A DNA stretch of 47,992 nucleotides, from assembly GCA_016703625.1 (NCBI GenBank), contig JADJBP010000005.1, forward strand, positions 1 to 47,992, in the 5' to 3' direction. The translations under genes were made by a program, and so were the position numbers. The stretch is from Chitinophagaceae bacterium. Its GTDB lineage: Bacteria; Bacteroidota; Bacteroidia; Chitinophagales; Chitinophagaceae. The notes under the pieces are model-generated. The model searched no databases. It saw only the letters and a list, made by a program, of their open reading frames with translations, and was not told the origin of the DNA. This document shows, piece by piece, positions 20,830 to 29,644 of this stretch (position 1 is the first letter of the stretch; every line of letters starts with the position of its first letter).

Positions 20830-21372
20830 TTAAAACTTACTAAAATACATATACCAATTCCACTCCCAGGTTTTCCCATTGTCACCTGAAAAGGCCTGGC
20901 TCCAGATTGGATTTTCTTTATCCCTGGTGTCCCAGCGAAATACAACCAAAATATCTTTTCCATTAAATTTGTCCTTTGTAAAAAAATGGGCAATGTCATT
21001 TTCAAAAGAGCCAATAACAGGTGGCTGTAAAACTCCTTCGTTTGAGTCTGCCCAATAAATACTCCATAATTTTGTCTTTGGATTGAAAAGCCTTACCGAC
21101 ATTCCCTCAAATGGCTCATCGTTAAATGTAGCCAGGTAATTGTCAATATTTCCAAGGCCATTTAATACCCGGTACATTTCCTGCGTAGATTCAAACGTTG
21201 TCCATTCGGTGCAGTTGTTTAAACGGGCTTTTAGTTTTTTATTGCGAAGTTTCCATTTGCCTTCATAAAAATCAAAGTCGTGTTGTGAAGAAGTTGGTGA
21301 TGCTGTAATGATCAACTCTCCATCTTTACCAAAGTTTATTTTTGGAATTTCAATGTCATTTTTATTTGTCAT
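20830..21372 (-). CDS. Uncharacterised protein, DUF1579-like beta-barrel
   Basis: Start at 21372 (MTNKNDIEIPKINFG), 180 residues, no signal peptide. Features SQHDFDFYEGKWKLRNKKL, MSVRLFNPKTKLWSIYWADS and a final strand NGKTWEWNWYMYF, a pattern of aromatic-rich beta strands suggesting a lipocalin/DUF1579-like barrel. I recognise the sequence style but not a function. The ORF upstream of 21372 runs into element E1 and is not coding. Confidence 0.7.
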   Translation of the reverse strand: MTNKNDIEIPKINFGKDGELIITASPTSSQHDFDFYEGKWKLRNKKLKARLNNCTEWTTFESTQEMYRVLNGLGNIDNYLATFNDEPFEGMSVRLFNPKTKLWSIYWADSNEGVLQPPVIGSFENDIAHFFTKDKFNGKDILVVFRWDTRDKENPIWSQAFSGDNGKTWEWNWYMYFSKF

Positions 21373-21582
21373 AATTATTTTTTGAAATGTAATATGTATT
21401 TGATGCATGCCGGAAATGTTGCCGGGGAAACTACTTAGCTTGAGTTGAATCAGCAGGTAGTAGTGGCATGGGTACAGAAGCGTGATCAGCCGGTACAACT
21501 ATTTCAGCAGCCTTAATTGCTTTCACTTCTGTATTCCTGCCTTCAAATATCATGAGTTTCCAGGAATGTCTGACCATGGCAT

Positions 21583-21758
21583 TATGTAAAATAAGAAACG
21601 AAATTTATAAATTGAAATTAAAAATATTTAATAAACGGTCAAACCCATAGTTGATGATTGGCAGCGATAAAAGGCTGGTGAAGTAAGCCTTCAACGACGG
21701 TGAGCAAACGACAGAACTGGGGGACTTGCCCGGGTTGAACAAAACCCCATATTAGCGG
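21583..21758. repeat. Cassette element E1, long form (core to right end)
   Basis: AT-rich core (AAACGAAATTTATAAATT, 21583-21630), then CCCATAGTTGATGATTGG and the right boundary ACCCCATATTAGCGG (21744-21758). The left end is not clear; the 21373-21582 stretch is otherwise non-coding. It abuts the 3' end of the DinB gene. Confidence 0.7.
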
Positions 21759-21786
21759 CAACCGTTTGTCTTACAGGTTTATATGT

Positions 21787-22298
21787 CTATAAATAATGTG
21801 TCTTGATAAAATTACAATGGTGAATATTGTGTCCCACAGTCATATAACCAAGTCCGCGCGCAGTAAAGCCTGCGGTATTAGCAGTTCCTTTGAAGTCGAG
21901 CATATTTTCTGTCATTGGCTTAAATAAATTGAGTGTTGATTCTCTAATATTAGAGTATTCATCTTTTAAGGACTGTAAATCCGATTGGATTTTTTGCGAA
22001 TGGATTATATATTGGTTTTCGTCAAACCCTGGTAATTCAGTATCGTCAAACCTTGAAAATCTGAAGGCCCGGTAAGCATAAACCCTTTCGCAATCAATAA
22101 TATGCCGCAAAACATCTTTGTTGTCCACTTTCTCTCCGCATAACTGTAATTTTCTTTTTCTGTTGGGATTGATGCTATTAGTGTTAACGTTTCTTTATAG
22201 CTATTTTGTAATGCATCTAATAAATTATTCTCAGTGACAAGGTCAAAATAATAATGACAATACTTTGGAGCGTCAGAATAATTTGGTTTAACTATCAT
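21787..22298 (-). CDS. DinB-family protein, one frameshift
   Basis: Two frames join near 22114: NYSYAERKWTTK continues into DVLRHIIDCERVYAYRAFRFSR if one G is restored. About 170 residues with DinB metal histidines (RHIIDCER region, TVGHNIHHCNF at the end). Probably a metal-dependent thiol-utilising or unknown enzyme. Lies just beyond cassette element E1, gene 3' end toward it, as for the other array genes. Confidence 0.85.
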
Positions 22299-22472
22299 AT
22301 TAAGTGTTACCAGTTTTGGTCAGTTTAGAATGGCTGCTACGGTTCCGTTAAAGAGCAGGTATTTGCGAAGGCTGTGAAATAGGCTTCTGTGTGTCCGGTT
22401 TTTGCAACATAACTTTATACCCGTATTTGTTTTGTACAACTGCAATTTGTAAGTTAAATCAATTTTTCAATT

Positions 22473-23320
22473 TCAATTACCCTGCAGATTTTTCTTTCTA
22501 AATTCAGATGGACTTACTCCTTTATGTTTTTTAAAAGCCTTATTTAAATGGCTTTCGTCTGTATAATTAAGTTCATAAGCAATTTCGTTTATCCGCATAT
22601 CGCTATGTATTAACCTTGTTTCTATTAACCGCATCTTATAATTGAAAATATATTGTTGCATAGTCTCACCGGTTTGTTTTTTAAAATAACGCCCCAGATA
22701 ATTTAGTGAAATGCCAAAATGAGCGCTCAGCTTTTCGGATTTTAGGTTTGCAGGATCGAAAATATTTTGTTGAATATAGTGCAATAAATCCAAAACAGTT
22801 TCACCTGTATTTTCTTTTATGTTCTTCGGTAGTTTGAGTGCAATATTTCTTGCTACAATAGTAATGATAGTATTTACAATTTGTTCAATTATTTTACGAT
22901 AGTATAATTGCTGGTTGATGTTTTCATTGATAATGCTTTCAATCAGTGATGAGATAAGGGGTTTATCTGCCTTATTTTTTAAAATGCAGCCAGGCCGGTG
23001 GCTTGCGTTCATCAGAATGTATTCCATACGCTCCACCGCATCTTTGTCCTTTGCAGATTTGGTATTTATATAATAATCATTAAACCGTAAAAAAAAAAAT
23101 TGAGTAGGTATAATGATTTCAAAGGAATATGTGTCCTGTGGTGTTATTAAAATAAATTACCCTTACGGTAATTAAATCTGTTTTTGTTAACTGTTTGCAC
23201 TCCTGTTCCATCAACAATATAAATCAATTCGAAAAAATTATTGCTTCTGGCAGCCCTGGGAAACTTATTTAATTCTTTATAGTCAATTTCAAAAGGCTTG
23301 TATAAATTTTCTTTTGCCAT
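22473..23320 (-). CDS. AraC-family transcriptional regulator, one frameshift
   Basis: About 282 residues after correction. The N-terminal cupin-like sensor (FELIYIVDGTGVQTVNKNRFNYRKGNLF) starts at 23320 (MAKENLYKPFEI). The literal frame stops there because one base is missing in the A-run 23149-23152; the corrected frame gives LITPQDTYSFEIIIPTQFFF. The C-terminal double helix-turn-helix (KLSAHFGISLNYLGRYFKKQTG and INEIAYELNYTDESHLNKAFKK) binds DNA. It is divergent from the SDR gene at 23407 with 86 bp between, so it likely controls that gene. Confidence 0.88.
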
Positions 23321-23406
23321 GGTGTAAAGATACAGGATTAGTGTAAAAATGTACAAGTACGTTCTACCATAAGCAGTATAAATTTGTAGTATCAAAATTT
23401 CTTAAA

Positions 23407-23967
23407 ATGAAAATATTAATTATTGGAGCCAGTGGAGCAATCGGAAAATTAATTGAACCCGAACTTTCTGAATTGCATGAAGTTATAACTGCAGGCAGAA
23501 ACAGCGGCGATGTAAAGATTGATAGTTCATTAGTCGGCTCGATACATGAAATGTTTGAATCAGTAAAAAATACTGAAGCATGTGTTTGCTTGGCAGGCGG
23601 CAGTTGCGGAGGGGATTTGTTATCACTGACTGAGGATAGGGTAAATATGGGAATTAAAAATAAACTTTTAGGTCAGGTTAATCTGGTACTTATCGGGCAA
23701 AACCATGTTACTGATAACGGTTCCTTTACACTTATATCGGGTAAGATGGGGGATCAGCCCTCTAAAAATGCAGCAGACAAAGCACTTGTCAATGGCGGTA
23801 TAAACAGTTTTGTGATGGCAGCATCATTGGAAATGCAGAGGGGTATCAGGATAAATGTTATTAGTCCTTCAAAAGTCGCAGATATTCCTGTTGAAGATTT
23901 AGTAGCCGGCTATTTAAGAAGTATTGAAGGCACTGCTACAGGTGAAATTATTAAAATAAATTATTAA
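23407..23967 (+). CDS. Short-chain dehydrogenase-like NAD(P)-binding protein
   Basis: A 186-residue short SDR: Rossmann start MKILIIGASGAIGKLIEPEL, ACVCLAGGSC, the segment SFTLISGKMGDQPSKNAADKA, and a RGIRINVISPSKVADIP ending. The normal YxxxK is not evident (the lysine lies in AADKALVNGG), as in related short SDRs adjacent to AraC regulators. Divergent from the araC-like gene. A TAAATTTG -7-like box sits at 23379-23386. Substrate unknown. Confidence 0.82.
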   Translation: MKILIIGASGAIGKLIEPELSELHEVITAGRNSGDVKIDSSLVGSIHEMFESVKNTEACVCLAGGSCGGDLLSLTEDRVNMGIKNKLLGQVNLVLIGQNHVTDNGSFTLISGKMGDQPSKNAADKALVNGGINSFVMAASLEMQRGIRINVISPSKVADIPVEDLVAGYLRSIEGTATGEIIKINY

Positions 23968-23989
23968 CACTTATTATCAGAACAACAAC

Positions 23990-24496
23990 ATGAAAAAAGT
24001 TTTCGTTTTAATCTTTGCATTGGGGTTTGTATCTCTTTTGTATGCTCAAAAAAGTAAAAAAGCATTGCAGGAGCAATTAATTGGAACCTGGACGCTGGTA
24101 TCGGTCGATAATATTTATCCAGACAGCAGCAGGGTATATCCATACGGCAAAAACCCACAAGGCATGTTAATTTTTGATCCCAAAGGGAATTATGCAATTC
24201 AGATTTTAAAAACCATCCGGTCAAAAATTGTATCTGGCGATAAAAACAATTGTACCCCTGAAGAAAATGCTATGATAGTTCAGGGAAGCAATTCTCATTT
24301 TGGGAAATATTCGGCTGATGAAGTAAATAAAACTATTACGTTCAATATATCTCATGCATCATTTCCCAATTGGGAAGGAACCGTACAAAAACGTTCATAT
24401 ACATATAACGGAAATGAAATTAAGTATGTCGTAACTCATACAACGCAAGGAGGACAAGCAGTTATAGCTGAGGTTTCCTGGAAGCGTTTGCAATAG
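23990..24496 (+). CDS. Secreted lipocalin-like protein
   Basis: A 168-residue protein with signal peptide MKKVFVLIFALGFVSLLYAQ and a lipocalin-like domain (LIGTWTLVSVDNIYPDSSR, GMLIFDPKGNYAIQI, ending VIAEVSWKRLQ). Family members bind small hydrophobic ligands or are uncharacterised. Follows the SDR by 22 bp and probably shares its transcript and AraC control. Confidence 0.85.
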   Translation: MKKVFVLIFALGFVSLLYAQKSKKALQEQLIGTWTLVSVDNIYPDSSRVYPYGKNPQGMLIFDPKGNYAIQILKTIRSKIVSGDKNNCTPEENAMIVQGSNSHFGKYSADEVNKTITFNISHASFPNWEGTVQKRSYTYNGNEIKYVVTHTTQGGQAVIAEVSWKRLQ

Positions 24497-24544
24497 CTAA
24501 TTATTTGATATACCCAAGAAAATGGAATTCATGCCTGGTAATAG

Positions 24545-24760
24545 AACAAAACACGATACAGCCAAACTGTAAATTTAAAAAGTATTATAGATTTAGAAAA
24601 GAGCCTGCAGACTAAAAATCAAAACCCTTTGTCAAGGAGACTGAATAGATTATTCGAAGTCATTAAGATTGACCACAAGGCTTTAAAGGAAACATTAGAA
24701 ATTACTTTTGGAAATAATGAATTTCTGCTTGTCAGCTCAATTTATAAAGCATTGGCCTAA
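24545..24760 (+). pseudogene. Coding remnant, 71 codons, no start codon
   Basis: An open frame with natural helical composition (SIIDLEKSLQTKNQNPLSRR, LFEVIKIDHKALKETLEITF) ends in TAA at 24760 but has a TAG just upstream and no ATG/GTG/TTG at a sensible place. Looks like the 3' part of a lost gene. Not identified. Confidence 0.35.
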
Positions 24761-24860
24761 GTCATCAAATGATGGGTAATAGTTAGGGCAACCTGGGTAC
24801 CCGCCTGCTCATTAAGTCCCCCGGAACGGCCTTTCTTCACTAAACCTGCCTGTTATTCTT
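24761..24860. repeat. Partial cassette element
   Basis: Contains GGCAACCTGGGTACCCGCCTG-type sequence (about 24786-24806), matching the left arm of the array elements, but lacks a core and a GTTAGCGG end. Sits between the remnant ORF and the archaeal-type synthetase gene. Confidence 0.4.
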
Positions 24861-24883
24861 TCCTGCAATCCACAAGTGTTCAT

Positions 24884-26044
24884 TTACATAAACTGATTGA
24901 TTATTTTTTTCCAGTATTGCGGAAGTTCATTAAGCTTTTCTGTTACAAAGGCGGCAATTCGTTTATGATCTGCAGCAATATTTTTCAGTTTTATATTCAA
25001 TAGTTGAGGCTGTGTGATCGGTTTCCCAATTTGAGAAACAATAAACACACTGGCTTCTTCGGCAAAATGATTTTCAACAATGGCACGGCCCAGGTCAAAG
25101 GCAAAGTGATTGTATATTTTTCCGATGTGGCTCACAGGGTTTTTTCCTGCGGAGGCCTCCAGGCTCATTGGGCGGTAAGGAGTGATCAGGCCGTTTACCC
25201 GGTTTCCCCTGCCAACCTGTCCATCATCGCCAGCTTCTGCACTTGTGCCTGTAACGGTAAGGTAAATACTTTCTGTTTTGTAATTGTCGGCAGTGTTGAT
25301 CTGAATTTCTGTATTGATAAAACCGAATTGTGTATTGATAAATTCTTTTATTGATTGTATCTTATTTACATAATCTTCAATGTTGGCAATGAATTGATCA
25401 ATGATGGCAATGGCAATGGTGAATTGACTGATATGCCTGGTTTGCACGCCCATTACTTTGATATCTTCGCCGATGAATGGAAATATCTCTTTTGTGCTTT
25501 TGTTATTCAAAAGGGTTTCAATGGCCAACACATTTTTTTCAATAGCTGAGAAGGGATAATAACCTACCCCAAAAGAACTGTCATTGGCAAGCGGGATCTC
25601 GCCTTTGCCAAACCGCTGAAAGAGCTCTGTTAGATCATTGCTTCCCGCCCTGATCTTCGGAATTATATGTATGTGTTTTTCAACATCTAAAAAACGTATG
25701 TTATCAGAGAGCCATTGTTTGGCGGTATTGACTGCAATTTCTTCAACAGGAATTATTTTTCCTTTTACCTCCGTAGTGGCTCTTCCGGCAATATACAGTT
25801 CTATTGGTTTAATAATTTTTCCGCCATGATAAACGGGGTTTGATCTCCCCCCAACGAGTAGCGCTTTGTCAACATTATAATGAAGAATGGTTCCAAAATG
25901 CTCAAGGTAATAATTGCAGAGCGCTATGGAAACATGTTCTGCAATGTGATCACAAATGCTGTCAGGGTGCCCGGTACCTTTTCGTTCTGCCATTTCAATA
26001 GCTGAAATCTCCGTATGGGATTGTATCTCAATGAAATTGTTCAT
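24884..26044 (-). CDS. Archaeal-type S-adenosylmethionine synthetase
   Basis: A 386-residue protein of the archaeal methionine adenosyltransferase family (PF01941, COG1812), not the bacterial MetK. It makes S-adenosylmethionine from methionine and ATP. Motifs: AERKGTGHPDSICDHIAE at the N-terminus, IAGRATTEVKGKIIPVEEIA, LANDSSFGVGYYPFS and the nearly invariant VTGTSAEAGDDGQVGRGNRV, then SLEASAGKNPVSHIGKIYN. Length is close to archaeal enzymes (about 400). The frame is intact. It is flanked by cassette elements on both sides and has no pathway neighbours, consistent with acquisition by transfer. Confidence 0.93.
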   Translation of the reverse strand: MNNFIEIQSHTEISAIEMAERKGTGHPDSICDHIAEHVSIALCNYYLEHFGTILHYNVDKALLVGGRSNPVYHGGKIIKPIELYIAGRATTEVKGKIIPVEEIAVNTAKQWLSDNIRFLDVEKHIHIIPKIRAGSNDLTELFQRFGKGEIPLANDSSFGVGYYPFSAIEKNVLAIETLLNNKSTKEIFPFIGEDIKVMGVQTRHISQFTIAIAIIDQFIANIEDYVNKIQSIKEFINTQFGFINTEIQINTADNYKTESIYLTVTGTSAEAGDDGQVGRGNRVNGLITPYRPMSLEASAGKNPVSHIGKIYNHFAFDLGRAIVENHFAEEASVFIVSQIGKPITQPQLLNIKLKNIAADHKRIAAFVTEKLNELPQYWKKIINQFM

Positions 26045-26220
26045 TTACCTGCTTTAATTACTGCCAATATGTAAAGTAAGAAACGAAATGTAGAAATTGA
26101 AATTAAATTACTTAATAAACAGCCAGGAATATGTTGCAGGTAAGTGAACTTTTCATTGTATGACGACCAAAGGAGCAATGCCGCTGACAGGGTGCTGCAA
26201 TACGATGCTGTGTGAAGTCT
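26045..26220. repeat. Cassette element E2, degenerate long form
   Basis: Core-like GTAAGAAACGAAATGTAGAAAT-type stretch at 26070-26117 matching E1 (TAAGAAACGAAATTTA). The right boundary is degraded. Separates the SAM synthetase from the next remnant. Confidence 0.6.
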
Positions 26221-26557
26221 TTATTGACACAGCACCTCAGCTAATTTCACAGATGTATTAAAATCCAGGGAGTCTATGTTTTTAAAATCTCCATATCCTT
26301 CAACAAATGAATTTCCTTCCATTTTAAAGGCTACCTGCCTGATCGATTGAATGCCTTCAGACATGAATGTATAATCAGCTACCAAAATGTTACCACTCAT
26401 ATTTCCCTGAATGGTTCCTTGCTTCGATCAAAAGCATGGTCAGGAATACTTATGGCATTGGGCTTCTCTAAAATTACAGGTATAGGAAAAGACAGGTTCA
26501 GGTTCAAAATTGCCTGTCTGTGTTTGTGCAGCAAATAATCCCATGCATGATTATCAT
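26221..26557 (-). pseudogene. Small exported protein gene, frame-disrupted, unidentified
   Basis: Three frames carry pieces of one product. A signal-like start (MGLFAAQTQTGNFEPEPVF) appears near 26550. A middle piece DHAFDRSK lies near 26420. The C-terminal piece GNMSGNILVADYTFMSEG and SIRQVAFKMEGNSFVEGYGD ends in LAEVLCQ and stops at 26221. At least two indels separate them. Likely an exported hypothetical protein; the family is not recognised. Confidence 0.45.
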
Positions 26558-26592
26558 AAGGGTTGTTCTTTTTTTCTTTCCTGAAAATCTAT

Positions 26593-26682
26593 TTAATTTT
26601 TTTTGTTCTTTAAGCGCAAGAAAAAACCTGCACCAAACAATAAAGTCACCAGGCCTGATATATACGGCATTAATTCAGTCAT
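26593..26682 (-). CDS. 29-residue single-span membrane microprotein
   Basis: ATG at 26682 overlaps the stop of the 61-residue gene upstream. It encodes MTELMPYISGLVTLLFGAGF, then FLRLKNKKN: one hydrophobic span with a basic cytoplasmic tail. Translational coupling and clean composition suggest it is real, but it is short and the family is unknown. Confidence 0.45.
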   Translation of the reverse strand: MTELMPYISGLVTLLFGAGFFLRLKNKKN

Positions 26683-26860
26683 GTTTGCTGTGTTTTAATA
26701 GTTTTAAATAAATACCGAAGCATAAGATCGTGGGTACCCATAGCCCAACAAATATGGCATGTTGCTGATCCCCGCTGAACCATAGCACTTCCGAAAAAAC
26801 AAGCGAGATTAAGGCAGCTACAAACAGTAATTTGTCTGCCATGGTAAATTTTTTAAACAT
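26675..26860 (-). CDS. 61-residue two-span membrane protein
   Basis: MFKKFTMADKLLFVAALISL begins a first helix, followed by the motif FSEVLWFSGDQQHAIFVGLW and a second helix PTILCFGIYLKLL. Small hydrophobic protein, intact frame, unknown role. Overlaps the 29-residue ORF by 8 bp, so the two probably act together. Confidence 0.65.
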   Translation of the reverse strand: MFKKFTMADKLLFVAALISLVFSEVLWFSGDQQHAIFVGLWVPTILCFGIYLKLLKHSKHD

Positions 26861-27131
26861 GGTGTTTTTTTTATCTCCTACTCATATGGCTTTTCGGTTA
26901 CGCCCCGTTTTTTGTATGGGATCTGGTCTCCATGATGTTGCTTACTGGCCTAACAATAATATTTGGCAATTGTTTTATTATTGCCATATTAATACATGTT
27001 TATACTCTGGTTGTTTAACTTACCGGATCAATAAAGGCGTGGATGCTTAAATTTGTGAAAGGTGCATGAAGGGTGATGTAACGTGTCCATTACCCTGTAT
27101 TTTGGCAGTACTATTTTTGGCAACAGCTTTA

Positions 27132-28396
27132 CTAATCTGCAAATTGCAGATAAATCAACAGCCCGGCAGCCGTGGTCATAATGATTAATGCAGCAAATCC
27201 TAAAATGTTTATGGCCGGTGTATTAACATATTTGCCCATTATCTTTTGTTGTTGGAAATGTGCAAAATAATAGCAATTAACACCGGCGCCGTTATCCCAT
27301 ATAGAATTGCTGTATAGATCAATGCCTTGATCGGCGAAATGCCAATATAATTTAAAGAAAGTCCGAGCAGGAGTGAAATGGCTATGATGATATAAAAACC
27401 TTTGGCCTCATGAAATTTTTTATCAAGGCCCTGTTCCCAGCCAAATGTTTCAGAAAAAATATAAGAAAGCGAACCACTCAAAACCGGAATTGCAATAAGA
27501 CCGGTACCTATTACACCAATTGCAAAAAGCAGGTAAGCAAAATTTCCTGCTAACGGTTTTAAGGCCATAGCCGCCTGTTCTACGGTATCTATTTGATGAA
27601 CGCCCCCCTGGAATAAAACCGTGCCGGTAGTTAAAATAATAAAATACATAACAAAGCCCGAAAAAGTCATTCCAAAATCCACGTCCACTTTCATCTCATG
27701 AATTATTTTCTTGTTCACAACAAGGTGGGTTTTCTTATGTTTCATTTCTTCAACTTCAACAGAAGCCTGCCAGAAAAAAAGATATGGCGATATGGTTGTG
27801 CCAAGTATGCCTACCAATATGGCAATAAAGTTCTTATCAAATTTTATGGTTGGAATAAATGTAGATTTAATAATTTCAGCAAAATCCTGTTTGTACAAAA
27901 ACGGAACAATAAAATAAACCAACATAACTATGCACAAATATTTAAGAATGGAAGCAATTTTCAGGTATGGCAAATAGATGATCAGGCCTAATAATAAAAG
28001 CGTAAAAAAAACACTAAAATAGGAAGCGTCAATCGATGGAAACAACAGGTTACCCACAGCTCCCATTCCCGCAATGTCTGCACCAATGTTCATTACTATG
28101 GCCGGAAAACTAAATAGCAACATCAGGTACAAAACAGGTCTTGGGTAATGTTTTTTTAATGTTCCCGTAAGGCCCTGCGAGGTAACTAATCCAATTCTTG
28201 CACACATTTGTTGAATAGAAGCCATTAGCGGAAATGCTACAATAGAAGTCCAAAGTGTTGAAAGTCCATACGCTGCCCCGGCCTGCGAATAGGTTGCGAT
28301 ACCTGACGGATCATCGTCACTGGCACCCGTTACGAGCCCGGGGCCAATTATTTTCCAATACCGGGATAGTTTATTTGATCTTGTCTTTTTTGTCAT
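27132..28396 (-). CDS. Nramp-family metal-ion transporter of atypical type, C-terminal frameshift
   Basis: Start at 28396 (MTKKTRSNKLSRYWK), about 420 residues with roughly 11 membrane helices; imports divalent metal in classic members. Helix 1 reads GASDDDPSGIATYSQAG, so the canonical DPGN is DPSG. Helix 6 reads GTTISPYLFFWQASVE instead of the MPH motif, closer to the NRMT-like subgroup. The literal frame stops at 27239 after HISNNKR; restoring one base near 27240 continues IMGKYVNTPAINILGFAALI and stops at 27132. Substrate may be Mn or Mg rather than Fe. Confidence 0.85.
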
Positions 28397-28436
28397 TCTT
28401 ATACTGCTGTTTGATCGCCGGAAAAAAGGGTAGCTA

Positions 28437-28512
28437 ATTTGTCTGCCCCGGCGTGGAGCAAAGTTACAGAACCCGGGGTTGTACCCGGCTTGCGGTAAGC
28501 TCATGTTAGCTG
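28437..28512. repeat. Cassette element, short form
   Basis: About 76 bp between the Nramp start and the NmrA 3' end: TGTCTGCCCCGG on the left, AACCCGGGGTTGTACCCGG in the middle, CATGTTAGCTG on the right. No AT-rich core. The NmrA stop codon lies inside GTTAGC. Confidence 0.6.
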
Positions 28513-29378
28513 CTGTTACATGCTGCTGCGGCAGGAAAATTTATTGTTACCCACTGCTTTAATCGGGTAAGGCCGGGATATTCTTTTTTAAATGATTCCA
28601 GGTCTTTTATAAAAATGGGATCATTTTTATTTATCCATTTAAACATTTTGTATAGGTTTTTTCCCATAATAAGCCTTACTATGAACAGGGGTAATTTTTG
28701 ATATTTAATTTCTTTGCCCAACACCTGTGAAAATGTTGTTGCAACCTGTTGCATATCCATTTCTTCTGAACCAATGGTGATCGTCTTGCCTAAATACCTG
28801 TCTTTGTTCAGGAAAATGTCGCTGCTTATTTTCCCGATGTCAGCTGTACTTATAAATTGCTGTACCTTATTTTTATTTACGGGGGAGGCCAGTTTGCCTT
28901 TTAGAATCCTGCTTCTTACTTCAGGTATTAAAAAATTTTCGAAAAAAGAAACAGGCCTTATGATGGTATAGGGCAGATCCAGTTGTTTGATATGATTCTC
29001 AATTTTATACTTACTGTCAAAGTGTGGAACGCCTGTTTCCAGGTTTGCACCTGAAACAGAAGAATATAAGAAATGATCTACACCATATTCTTTAGCAAGA
29101 TTGGCTAAATTCATTCCCTGTTTAATTTCCGTTTCAATTCCGTTTCCAAAAGTTTGAACGCTGAATACGCCATAAATGTCCTGAAGATGATCCCGGAATG
29201 AATTCAGATCATTTAGATCACCTTTTACCAATTCAGCATGTTGATTTTTTAAATGCTGTGCTTTGACTGAGTCAGTATTCCGGGTCAGCAATTTAACTTT
29301 AAAGCCATTTTTAAGCAGGCTGGCTGCAACCGCACCTCCCTGGTTACCTGTTGCCCCTGTTACAAAAATTGTTTTCAA
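28506..29378 (-). CDS. NmrA-type NAD(P)-binding protein
   Basis: A 290-residue atypical SDR: MKTIFVTGATGNQGGAVAAS start with the GATGNQG dinucleotide motif, VDHFLYSSVSGAN, LPYTIIRPVSFFENFL, then a variable C-terminal half. Relatives act as redox sensors (NmrA, HSCARG) or quinone/isoflavone reductase-like enzymes. Intact. Its TAA stop coincides with the GTTAGC right boundary of the short element (28505-28512). Confidence 0.87.
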   Translation of the reverse strand: MKTIFVTGATGNQGGAVAASLLKNGFKVKLLTRNTDSVKAQHLKNQHAELVKGDLNDLNSFRDHLQDIYGVFSVQTFGNGIETEIKQGMNLANLAKEYGVDHFLYSSVSGANLETGVPHFDSKYKIENHIKQLDLPYTIIRPVSFFENFLIPEVRSRILKGKLASPVNKNKVQQFISTADIGKISSDIFLNKDRYLGKTITIGSEEMDMQQVATTFSQVLGKEIKYQKLPLFIVRLIMGKNLYKMFKWINKNDPIFIKDLESFKKEYPGLTRLKQWVTINFPAAAACNSS

Positions 29379-29644
29379 AGTTGATCGTTTTAGTTTTAAC
29401 CTTTGTGATTATATCAATTTTTATGAGATAGCACAGTGTACTATTGTTAAGGCCTGGCGATGGGGCAGTAATTGAAAAACATCAGCCCGGGCCATTGCTG
29501 AATAAAGGTACAAAAGATGATGACCCGAACTTCAACCTGGTTTTATTCTCCGGCAGGATCTGGTGCCGGCCGGAGAACAAAAGGTTGAGCATATATTCGT
29601 CGCCACGTCATATAGCCCAACAGGATCTTATATGAACATGTTTT

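Noticed and set aside
26860..27018. Hydrophobic plus-strand ORF (about 50 codons, ending HVYTLVV) possibly a membrane protein
   Set aside because: No start codon in the right frame without correcting a T-run, and no conservation evidence; not annotated.
28397..28504. N-terminal extension of the Nramp protein
   Set aside because: It translates the short cassette element and contains no membrane helix; start at 28396 fits the family.
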